Source: a virus. From it: a stretch of 41,946 nt of DNA. The position numbers and the translations under genes were made by a program. The DNA lies in IMG/VR virus record IMGVR_UViG_3300043449_000272, positions 1 through 41,946 of that record, one strand, 5' to 3'. The notes below the pieces were generated by a model. The model searched no databases. It saw nothing but the letters and a program-made list of their open reading frames with translations, and was not told the DNA's origin. Positions 35,801 to 41,946 of the stretch are shown in pieces. The first letter of the stretch is position 1, and each line of letters starts with the position of its first letter.

Positions 35801-36261
35801 TCTAACCAATTTGGGTTAGCAGGGTCATTCCATAAAATAGGAATGTTACTTAGATTAACACCATTAATGTCGGTGATATTTTGAGAAGTAGTAATGCTTG
35901 TTACTTTGATATAGCCCTGACCAGCAATGTTTCTTTTAGGAGTATAACTTACAAGATTGGCAAGTTTGATAACAGAATCACGGCGTTCTGCGGTATCAAT
36001 AAAGTTTTCACGTGCGTTTAAGTCACTGCGGAACGCAAGACCTTGTCCCATGAACGCCATAACGTCCAGTAGGGCAATGAATTCAGAAGATTCAACATAG
36101 TCATTGAATGTTTCTGGGTAGTACAGACGCAAGTAATCGATGAAACTTTTACGCAAAGTCTCATAGTCATAACTTCTAAAGTCTGCTTCTCTGAACGTTT
36201 GGTAGATAGTCTTCCAATCGTTCGTTCCAAATAATGCTGATTGTCGTGAACTGGTTGCCAT
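32899..36261 (-). CDS. gp6: Baseplate wedge protein, gp6/J-like (1120 aa)
   Basis: The N-terminus (DWKTIYQTFREADFRSYDYE, LRKSFIDYLRLYYPETFNDY, SSEFIALLDVMAFMGQGLAF, then LNARENFIDTAERRDSVIKL and ANLVSYTPKR) is the characteristic opening of T4 gp6-type wedge proteins, which join the wedges into a ring around the hub in the baseplate. The C-terminal part ends with a SALRGTIKVIK block, a helical ASDSEIRSAVLSAMNNYF segment and a PFGDLYEIKCMPYEIFVNG tail, also usual for the family. At 1120 residues it is much longer than T4 gp6 (660), with extra beta-rich sequence in the middle. It lies 50 bases after the gp25-like gene with AAAGAGAAA before the ATG. The pairing with gp25 is typical and supports the call. 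Confidence 0.88.
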   Translation of the reverse strand: MATSSRQSALFGTNDWKTIYQTFREADFRSYDYETLRKSFIDYLRLYYPETFNDYVESSEFIALLDVMAFMGQGLAFRSDLNARENFIDTAERRDSVIKLANLVSYTPKRNIAGQGYIKVTSITTSQNITDINGVNLSNIPILWNDPANPNWLEQYNTILNAAMIDSQRIGRPGNVSELLGITTSEYALQIPPNSLPIVPFKSTIDGQSMSFELVSATSIDEDYVYEVPPAPSGKFNILYRNDKLGFGSPNTGFFFYFKQGALQNFDFNLQQQISNQTIDIGTIQGVNNSDTWLYQLNNDNTRTLWRKVDNVYADAYLQTEFSNKKIYSVDSRFNDQVTYVFGDGVFSEIPVGNYRAYVRAGNALTYTIEPSEMNGVSVSFSYVSRLGRVETLTMGLELTTTVSTAQARETIANIKQRAPTRYYTQNRMVNGEDYNNFPYTLYSSIIKSKAINRSSVGVSKNLDLLDPTGKYSSTNSFGSDGALYQDDTDGNLTLTINNTSDIIAFFTDTLAAALADNNATQYYIQNYTRYPAPTNPSVLWRTSSVDSGTESGYFYTVSGSLESPMSVGTFSTSNLKYITTGAICKFTAPSGFYFDNNNRLVAGIAPSGYYNYIWTTILNVIGDGSNNSEGSFANGSGPIRLNGYVPNGVTLSQIIPVFDNSLSTTLIQECIIRMELQQDFTLVFNNSLTINQERWSIQAFTNPNYFVKFTSLGNNRYSITYKSLTYYFGSVADTRFTFARDELVYDPFSGKIIQDFINMLGVNSQYNSSNPIGRDTKVNILGQTIESDGYVNDFQVEVAATDVNNRELILNPDFFSDITGYVTGGANIGVYVFFETVEDAISLTREYIIPTSDVIYQYGTKTQVEVVKYDYPLGQLFYAYTENKFYKSVQDQTVTTPSYIMTEQPQYNVKPGRQGLSFQYRHNSNNTTRIDPVTTNIIDLYVVTQAYYTAYTNWITDTTNTIAEPDRPTISELTTEYSQVQDFKMLSDAVIVNSVVFKPLFGPKAPSALRGTIKVIKASNVNASDSEIRSAVLSAMNNYFNVNNWNFGDTFYFSELSAYLHAQCGELISSAVLVPNDPTQPFGDLYEIKCMPYEIFVNGATANDVLVVPALTPAELQVR

Positions 36262-36272
36262 ATAAGTTTCTC

Positions 36273-36298
36273 TTTTGATATATTTATCATTATCAAAA
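36273..36298 (-). promoter_or_regulatory. GATAAATA element in the loop of an 8-bp inverted repeat before gp6
   Basis: In the 50-base gap before the gp6-like gene, minus-strand TTTTGATA (36298-36291) and TATCAAAA (36280-36273) are exact inverted repeats around a 10-base loop ATGATAAATA. The GATAAATA core (36281-36288) ends 19 bases before the ATG, good geometry for a T4-type late promoter with a short leader carrying AAAGAGAAA. The repeat could be a symmetric binding site or a weak RNA hairpin; with only two G/C pairs it is not a convincing terminator. Confidence 0.4.
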
Positions 36299-36311
36299 AG
36301 TAGGTTTTTAC

Positions 36312-36767
36312 TTATATGAGAGCGGCTGTGTTATTTCCGCGATTAAAAAAGACGCTAATTACTGATGATTGATTAAATGGAACCACTGCTAATTGTACTT
36401 CAATTAATATGCCATTTTCTTGAGGAAATGCTTTAACAAAGTTTAAGTTGATTCTAGGATCGGTTGATGCAACTCTACGTATTTCAGATTCTAATTGAAA
36501 CTGTACGTCCGCAGTGTTAGGATCAAATACAAAGTTCCAAACTTTAGTTCCATATCCGGGTTGACCCACTTTGCTTCCTAATGGGATATTTAAAGCATTG
36601 ACAAAATCTTGAATTACTAATTGAGAATCCAATAGTCTATACTTCTTGCCCCAAACAATTCCCTTACGAATGCCACCTGGACCTCCGTCGATGCCACTAA
36701 TGCTAACATCGTTAGATGTTTTGGGCTTGCATGCGTCTTTAGTACTGAATCCGATATATTGTGGCAT
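36312..36767 (-). CDS. gp25: Baseplate wedge protein, gp25-like (151 aa)
   Basis: A gp25/lysozyme-like family baseplate protein, the conserved wedge core component that contacts the sheath initiator in contractile tails. The family signature is clear: DFVNALNIPLGSKVGQPGYG (residues 54-73), then VWNFVFDPN, then EIRRVASTDPRINL (95-108) and GILIEVQLAVVPFN. The length of 151 compares with about 130 in T4; the extra residues are at the N-terminus (PKTSNDVSISGIDGGPGG). In spite of the family name no muramidase activity is expected. The ATG lies 20 bases after the spike gene with AAGGA and a TATAAATA string before it. The gp25-gp6 order is conserved in T4-like phages and in type VI secretion systems. 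Confidence 0.92.
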   Translation of the reverse strand: MPQYIGFSTKDACKPKTSNDVSISGIDGGPGGIRKGIVWGKKYRLLDSQLVIQDFVNALNIPLGSKVGQPGYGTKVWNFVFDPNTADVQFQLESEIRRVASTDPRINLNFVKAFPQENGILIEVQLAVVPFNQSSVISVFFNRGNNTAALI

Positions 36768-36771
36768 AATG

Positions 36772-36779
36772 TATTTATA
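36772..36779 (-). promoter_or_regulatory. TATAAATA, exact T4-type late promoter core, before gp25
   Basis: Minus-strand TATAAATA stands in the 20-base gap between the spike gene and gp25. It is an exact match to the T4 late promoter core but ends only 4 bases before the ATG, with the AAGGA ribosome binding site on its upstream side. If used as a promoter it would give a leaderless or internally started message for gp25 and serve mainly gp6. It may instead be chance in an AT-rich gap. Confidence 0.35.
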
Positions 36780-36787
36780 TCCTTATT

Positions 36788-39700
36788 TTATCCGTTACCA
36801 GTGACATTAACAGGAGGTATGCTACCAATAATGCCTGAAATAGAATTATTAATAGTCTGAGAACTTGGTGCAACAGATGGAGCATCTATTAGTGCTTTAA
36901 CTGCGGATGCACCTTGTCCTGGAACTTTTCCTAATGCAGGAGAAGCACTAGATATTATGTTAGTAACGCTTGATACTCCTGATAACACTGATGATGCTTT
37001 TGTTAATCCTGATGCAATATCCCCGCCTATACCAGTCTTAGATAACAAATCTGTTCCAATGCTTGATGCAGACTTTATTAATCCTGAAATTCCACCTTCT
37101 GATACGCTATTGGCCGCGGCTACTGCGGCTTCGCCAGGTGTTCCTGCTGGAGCAATAGTGTTTTTCAAGTCATCAAGTTTGTCAAATAATGCTTTACGCT
37201 CTGGACTATTAACTAATGCAAGCCAAGCATCTCTTGCTGATTTAACACCAGGATCACCTTGCGGCAATGACGATTCTGCTTCATAGAATGCCTGTTGTGC
37301 GGCTTCAATCTTATCAGTGATTTCATCAATTTGCTTGAAGATTTTGTCTGATTCTTTAAATTTATCTAATGCTGTTGAAAGTGCATTCTTAGCACCTTCT
37401 GAGATTTCTCCAACAAGATTTGGCATAGGAATCTTAGGATCACCTAATACGCTAGTAATTTGAGAAGTAATTGATGCTCTATCCGTAGTATTGAAACTGA
37501 TTGTTGGTAGTTTGATTGAGCCACCTGTACCAGAACTTAACGCTGAGATTGCAGATTTTAATTCTGCGGCTGCGCCTGCAGGTAAGCCAGCAGATGCAAG
37601 ACCTGCTAGAGCATTTAATCCATCTGGTAGTTTAGGTAATGCAAGACCATTCATAGCCGCTGATTGTGCATCTTTGATTAGACCAGAAATCTTTTCTGCT
37701 CCAGGAATTACATTAAGTGCGCCTACTGCATTGTTTACAACTGCACCTACAGTTTTTATTCCTCCAGGCAAGTTACTTAATCCAGATGCTAGTGATGCGG
37801 CTTTAGCGGCTGCGGCACCAGTCTGTACTTGTGATGCCGCATTTGCAAGTGATTTTAATCCACCTGTACTTGCGATAGTTGAGGCAGCACCGGCTACGGC
37901 ATTTACTGCATCTACTGCGCCTGCTACTGATTTTGTAATATTAGTAAGTTGCGAGCCTGGAGAACTAATTAATCCAGTAACTGCCGTAATTCCGCCTACT
38001 GTAGTTGTTACTGTTTTTACTGCATTTGTTACTGATCCAATTGCATTCTTAGCAGTAGTAACTGATCCAGTAATACCTGCAACTGAATCGTTTACTTTGC
38101 CTGCAACGCTAGATACTGATACCAATGATTCTCCTACGCCAGCAACACCTTTTAACCCACTTAGTGGATCAGTGATTTTGCCCAATCCACCTGCGGTTGC
38201 ATCGACTCCGGCAACTCCTGCTAATCCACTTAGTGGGTCAGTTACAGTAACTAGTTCGCCAGGATCTTTAATTAAATCAGAACTTAATTGATCTGTTTGC
38301 CCCTCAACAGTAGCGGCATCTGCGGCCGCAGTTTTTGCAATCGCTGTTAGATTTTGCGGGACACCGGCTTCTAATGATTTAAATGATTGTTTGATAGCAT
38401 CAAATGCTGATCCAGCAACACCCTTAGCCTGATCTAACAATCCAGTTAAACCAATCTTTGCGCTCTTACCCATAGCCTCAAGTGCGCCTGCAATTCCGCC
38501 TAATCCACCTACACCAGTAGTTGCAAGATTTGCGGCCGCTGAGCCTGCTCCAATTGCTTTCAGTGCGCCTCCGACACCTTCGGCTACACCTACTACTTTG
38601 CTTGCAATACCAGTAGCAGTATTAAGTGCCCCAGCAACGCTTGAATTTCCCGATAATGCCCCTGTTACTGCACCGACTGCGCCAGTGACACTAGTTACCT
38701 TACCTGCAATACTCTTTACAGCATCAACAGTTGGACCTAAACCTACTGATGCAGCCGAATTAACTAAACCTGCTACTTGTGCAGGAGCCTCTTTACCTGT
38801 TAATGCACCTACTGCGGTTAATGCAGTTTGTGCTTGTTGTAAATTATTGACTACTGAAGTTGCTTGTGCAGAAACGTTTTTGACTAAATTAGGTAAGTCT
38901 TGTGCTCCTGGCTTTCCAGTAAACACGGCTGATGCCATTGACTGTGCAATGTTTGATCCTGTTTGTACTAGACCTTTAACAAGTGTATCTGCGCCGGGCT
39001 TGATGACTCCAGAACTTGCTAATTGAGTTGCAGTTTGTGCGAATGCGCCAACTGCCGCAGTTGCGGCTCCTGATGCAGTTTTTACTACTGCGGCGCCTTG
39101 TTTTACGGCTGCGGCTGCAGGACCTTCTGCGGCCGCTTTTGCAACTGTTCCTAATACTGCACCAGTAGTGTTCTGATCTAACGCACCTGATACTGATGGT
39201 GTTGTAGGTGCAGATGCCGCTGTTGCAGGAGAAAGCGGACTACCGGCTGCAGGTGCTGCCGCGGCAGTAGTTGCCGCCGCTGCCGCTGACGGTGCAGCCG
39301 GTAATTGACTTGATGCATTTAAATCTGTCTTAACGTCTACTCCTTGACCTGCATTTGCCCAAGGTGCGTGAGCAGGCGCACGTGATGCAATAGTAAGTAA
39401 CTTGCCTGGCGAAGCCATAAAGCCCTTCTTCTCATCATATAACGTATCAGTCTGTGCAACGATTGGAATAATATCAACTTCTTGAGGTTGTGTACTTGCT
39501 GAGCCACTATTCAAATTAACTTTAGAGCCATTTACATATGCAAGTCCACCTGCATTCATTGAACTATCGCCACCTGATGCTAATGCTACTGCCGAACCTG
39601 CTTTAACTGTAAAGTTACTTACTGCATATGCTTTGATATCAGTAGTTGCACGTAATCTTAATTCTTCTTCAGTGTTGACATGAAAATTCTTTGCTTGGAT

Positions 39701-40747
39701 ATTAAAATCTTTCATGGCATGCATGTTGATATTATTATCGGCATGTAAGTTTAAATCACCCTGTGTTCTAATGTTTACTGAGTTAGTAGAGTACATATCA
39801 ATTGTACCTTCTTTGCCCAACTCAATATATGATTGTCCATTTGAGTGAAGTATCATTAATGTTTGACCATCATCGCTCATTAAGATTTGATGACCCAATG
39901 CTGTACGAATACGAATAAGTTGGTCACGACCAATAATGTCACCATCATCCATAACAAATGAGTGACCACCTCTACGTGCTACAACTCTAAGTTGTTCACC
40001 CTTACTTGCGTCTAAATTAGAAGCAACGGATTCGTCATCGAATCCACCTTCATAGATAGGTCGACCGGGTGTTGATACACCCCAACCAACACGTGATGCA
40101 GCCTCACGTTGCGCACTTGAACTGATAGGGCCACGAATAGGATCACGAATGATACCCTGTTGATTCATAATTGAAGCAGTATAACTATGAACAGGCCTTG
40201 GTGCAGAAACGTAATCAGGGCTGTTTGCTAAGTCTGCATTGTTTGTATTAATGTTTGTTACTGGAAGTCTTACTGCACCGCCATAACTTTCTGCTTCGCC
40301 GCTGTTAGCAATAATGTTATCGCTTGAGCCAATAGCAGGAACCATTTGCAATGCATCAGGTTCAGGAACACAACCAATATAGAAGCCATAGTTAGGATCA
40401 CCATTGATGAATACGCAAACTACAGTTGTACCAATATCCGGTGGAGCGTGCCACTCACCATATGAACTTGGATTTGCTTTAAAGTCACCAAACCCTTTGT
40501 CTCCTGCATCTGGAATAACTTTACCAAAAAAGTTACTCATAAAACTTACTGTTACCCAAGAATCCGAATTATTAGACTCTTGTGTACCGGGCTGGTCAGT
40601 GATATAAACTTTGATACGTCCTGATCGTGTAGGATCTACGTTATCTTTTACAATACCAAAGACAGGTACGTTGCGAGTATTGCCGCCACCTGCATCTGGT
40701 TTACTTGCCTTCGTTGCGCCTTTTGCTTTGAATTCGTCTTGTGCCAT
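36788..40747 (-). CDS. gp5: Central baseplate spike, gp5/VgrG-like, without lysozyme domain and with a long Ala-rich tail (1319 aa)
   Basis: Residues 27-128 form the OB-fold seen in gp5/VgrG (VFGIVKDNVDPTRSGRIKVY, then WHAPPDIGTTVVCVFINGDP and GFYIGCVPEP). A linker (PVHSYTASIMNQQGIIRDPI) leads to a beta-helix needle at about 252-415 (ALGHQILMSDDGQTLMILHS, IELGKEGTIDMYS, LNLHADNNINMHA). T4 gp5 has a lysozyme domain between OB-fold and needle; here there is none. After the needle comes a tail of roughly 850 residues, very rich in Ala, Gly, Ser and Val, with duplicated TDPLSGLxGVAGV units near 38140-38250 and a short helical, charged segment near residue 1120-1180. The tail's role is unknown. 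AAGGAA precedes the ATG, 10 bases after the hub gene. The call as spike is firm. Confidence 0.85.
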   Translation of the reverse strand: MAQDEFKAKGATKASKPDAGGGNTRNVPVFGIVKDNVDPTRSGRIKVYITDQPGTQESNNSDSWVTVSFMSNFFGKVIPDAGDKGFGDFKANPSSYGEWHAPPDIGTTVVCVFINGDPNYGFYIGCVPEPDALQMVPAIGSSDNIIANSGEAESYGGAVRLPVTNINTNNADLANSPDYVSAPRPVHSYTASIMNQQGIIRDPIRGPISSSAQREAASRVGWGVSTPGRPIYEGGFDDESVASNLDASKGEQLRVVARRGGHSFVMDDGDIIGRDQLIRIRTALGHQILMSDDGQTLMILHSNGQSYIELGKEGTIDMYSTNSVNIRTQGDLNLHADNNINMHAMKDFNIQAKNFHVNTEEELRLRATTDIKAYAVSNFTVKAGSAVALASGGDSSMNAGGLAYVNGSKVNLNSGSASTQPQEVDIIPIVAQTDTLYDEKKGFMASPGKLLTIASRAPAHAPWANAGQGVDVKTDLNASSQLPAAPSAAAAATTAAAAPAAGSPLSPATAASAPTTPSVSGALDQNTTGAVLGTVAKAAAEGPAAAAVKQGAAVVKTASGAATAAVGAFAQTATQLASSGVIKPGADTLVKGLVQTGSNIAQSMASAVFTGKPGAQDLPNLVKNVSAQATSVVNNLQQAQTALTAVGALTGKEAPAQVAGLVNSAASVGLGPTVDAVKSIAGKVTSVTGAVGAVTGALSGNSSVAGALNTATGIASKVVGVAEGVGGALKAIGAGSAAANLATTGVGGLGGIAGALEAMGKSAKIGLTGLLDQAKGVAGSAFDAIKQSFKSLEAGVPQNLTAIAKTAAADAATVEGQTDQLSSDLIKDPGELVTVTDPLSGLAGVAGVDATAGGLGKITDPLSGLKGVAGVGESLVSVSSVAGKVNDSVAGITGSVTTAKNAIGSVTNAVKTVTTTVGGITAVTGLISSPGSQLTNITKSVAGAVDAVNAVAGAASTIASTGGLKSLANAASQVQTGAAAAKAASLASGLSNLPGGIKTVGAVVNNAVGALNVIPGAEKISGLIKDAQSAAMNGLALPKLPDGLNALAGLASAGLPAGAAAELKSAISALSSGTGGSIKLPTISFNTTDRASITSQITSVLGDPKIPMPNLVGEISEGAKNALSTALDKFKESDKIFKQIDEITDKIEAAQQAFYEAESSLPQGDPGVKSARDAWLALVNSPERKALFDKLDDLKNTIAPAGTPGEAAVAAANSVSEGGISGLIKSASSIGTDLLSKTGIGGDIASGLTKASSVLSGVSSVTNIISSASPALGKVPGQGASAVKALIDAPSVAPSSQTINNSISGIIGSIPPVNVTGNG

Positions 40748-40757
40748 TTAATTTTCC

Positions 40758-41946
40758 TTAGCCGCCTCGTGCATCATCATCTGCTACTGGGCCAGACTTA
40801 GTAGGAGTTGTTCCTGAAGCAGCCGCCGCATTTTGTCTAGATAAGCGGGCAGTTTCGGCATTACTTTGATTAGCAACGTTAGTTTGTTTTGATGGGTTAT
40901 CACTCTTAAGACCCGTTGTTGGTGTAGAAGCATTACTGTTCGGTGCTGCCGCAGGACCTGCATTAGGTTGAGTGCCATTTTCTGTACGGTCAGCCGGTCT
41001 TGCCTCTGCTTCATTTGCACTTGCTGGATCACCAAAGTCATTGATGTTACATTGTAACACTTGTTTAAATGCACCATTGGCAAAAGTACTTTGAACTTCA
41101 CGTACCATGTAACTTACACCTTTAACTTGTTTAGAAATATCTTCAGGATATTTCCAAAACAAAATTGATTCGTTGATATTAAGTGTACCCGGGGCTTGTT
41201 TAGTTCCATCTAGGTTTTCTCCGCCACCTGACGTATAGTCAACTGCTTCTTTAAAATCAATCTCAATAAACACTTGGCCGCCGTTTGGATTTACAGTAAA
41301 CCCGTCTGTGCCATAAAATCTACTATAGATTTGATTTTCAGAACCTGCTGAATCTTGTACTAAGAAATCAGGATCTCCTAAAATAGTGATCTTTGCAGTA
41401 GCATATGCACCCGGATCATACAGTGAAGTCAAATAGTTATTCTGCGCTTCCATAGCGTTACCTAACTTACCGATTCTAGGCTGACTAGTTCTTTTATTGG
41501 GAGTCTTTGACGTACTTGTTGCACCACCTGATCCACCCGAGTTACCCGAACCCGCTGGTGCAGTTCCTGTAGAAGTATTACTCGGTGCGGCATTGCCTCC
41601 ACTACTTGAAGTGGGTGTACCAGTACCACCATCTAATACAACGTTGAAGTATGAATTGTCTAAATTCTGCTCGTACATCAATACTTCGGTATTTTTGCCC
41701 GTGTACCAATATTCATAACGTTTATGAGGGCCATAATATTTTTTTCCAGGATTTGCATATGCACTATCAATCACTGGCGTATCATACGTTTGAATAACAT
41801 AAGTCATTGTATATGCCCAATCAGCAACAACATCATCCCATTCGGCATTTGATATTTCTGCACTACAGTTATACCACTTAATAGATTTTTTAGTATCAGG
41901 TTTATTCTGAACAGTGCCATCTTTTTTCTTATCATTTTCAAGTGAG
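40758..41946 (-). CDS. Baseplate hub-type protein, 5' part beyond the right edge
   Basis: The frame is open through the right edge: codons upstream of the ATG at 41807 continue as SIKWYNCSAEISNAEWDDVV to the edge without a stop, so that ATG is internal and about 395 C-terminal residues are visible. Landmarks are YWYTGKNTEVLMYEQNLDNS, a Gly/Ser/Thr-rich linker, KITILGDPDFLVQD, then ILFWKYPEDISKQVKG and YMVREVQSTFANGAFKQVLQ, and a long disordered tail rich in Asn, Ala, Ser and Thr. The V-EV-STF-NG-F-Q-L segment is typical of gp27/gpD-like hub proteins that hold the central spike, and the spike gene follows 10 bases later. The hub identity is inferred from this motif and position. The low-complexity linkers are unusual for T4 gp27. 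Confidence 0.75.
   Translation of the reverse strand, partial: SLENDKKKDGTVQNKPDTKKSIKWYNCSAEISNAEWDDVVADWAYTMTYVIQTYDTPVIDSAYANPGKKYYGPHKRYEYWYTGKNTEVLMYEQNLDNSYFNVVLDGGTGTPTSSSGGNAAPSNTSTGTAPAGSGNSGGSGGATSTSKTPNKRTSQPRIGKLGNAMEAQNNYLTSLYDPGAYATAKITILGDPDFLVQDSAGSENQIYSRFYGTDGFTVNPNGGQVFIEIDFKEAVDYTSGGGENLDGTKQAPGTLNINESILFWKYPEDISKQVKGVSYMVREVQSTFANGAFKQVLQCNINDFGDPASANEAEARPADRTENGTQPNAGPAAAPNSNASTPTTGLKSDNPSKQTNVANQSNAETARLSRQNAAAASGTTPTKSGPVADDDARGG

Noticed and set aside
36018-36296. 92-codon minus-strand frame overlapping the start of the gp6-like gene
   Set aside because: It runs in another frame inside the well-supported gp6 N-terminus and has no sensible protein features.
36312-36767. 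gp25-like gene as an active lysozyme
   Set aside because: The family was named for distant similarity; members are structural wedge proteins and no catalytic set is evident here.
37491-38291. Long plus-strand open frame (266 codons) opposite the spike gene
   Set aside because: It mirrors the Ala/Gly-rich tail of the gp5-like gene; the translation is low complexity (Pro/Ala/Thr/Val) and arises because the reverse complement of Ala/Gly/Ser codons seldom gives stops. No ribosome binding site or neighbour supports it.
38598-39026. Second plus-strand open frame (142 codons) opposite the spike gene
   Set aside because: Same explanation: an antisense shadow of Ala-rich coding sequence.
1-41946. 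tRNA genes, integrase or attachment sites
   Set aside because: There is no gene gap large enough for a tRNA and no integrase-like coding region in the window.

Overview
The window is a continuous piece of a contractile-tailed (T4-like, myovirus-type) phage genome, probably from an aquatic phage. It is AT-rich and every supported gene lies on the minus strand, so transcription runs from high to low coordinates. I count 20 coding regions, two of them cut by the window edges. Genes are packed tightly: most junctions overlap or are under 20 bases, and the longest gene-free stretch is 51 bases. There is therefore no stretch over 300 bases without a gene, and I see no tRNA, rRNA, CRISPR array or insertion sequence. 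The phage assignment rests on the order hub - central spike (gp5-like) - gp25-like - gp6-like, followed by very large fibre-type structural proteins. No host can be read from the sequence.

Layout in transcription order. (1) 41946-32899, baseplate: a hub-type protein cut by the right edge, a gp5-like spike without a lysozyme domain but with a very long Ala/Gly tail, a gp25-like wedge protein and a gp6/J-like wedge protein. (2) 32890-13676: one uninterrupted gene for a 6404-residue structural protein, nearly half the window. It holds at least 14 copies of a roughly 70-residue module, a probable seven-bladed FG-GAP propeller and a BNR/Ycf48-like propeller into which one of the modules has been inserted. 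(3) 13660-10671: a 50-residue protein, a 206-residue virion-type protein and two fibre-type proteins. (4) 10619-1, an accessory island: a small conserved protein, two related GT-A-like proteins, a small unknown protein, a third GT-A-like protein, four radical SAM enzymes with an N-terminal auxiliary-cluster domain (interrupted by a 103-residue unknown), a fifth radical SAM enzyme with a C-terminal Cys-rich domain, and a glycan-type protein cut by the left edge.

How the genes may work together. The structural part builds the baseplate and its appendages. The downstream island joins five radical SAM enzymes to putative sugar-transfer proteins in one translationally coupled series. The simplest inference is a late-expressed pathway that makes or attaches an unusual modification, either to the fibres encoded just upstream or to a host surface polymer. 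No substrate can be named from the sequence. The radical SAM series, the modular giant protein, a start-codon-covering inverted repeat at the border between the two regions, and an ATAAATA element seen only at gene junctions are the items most worth a second look.
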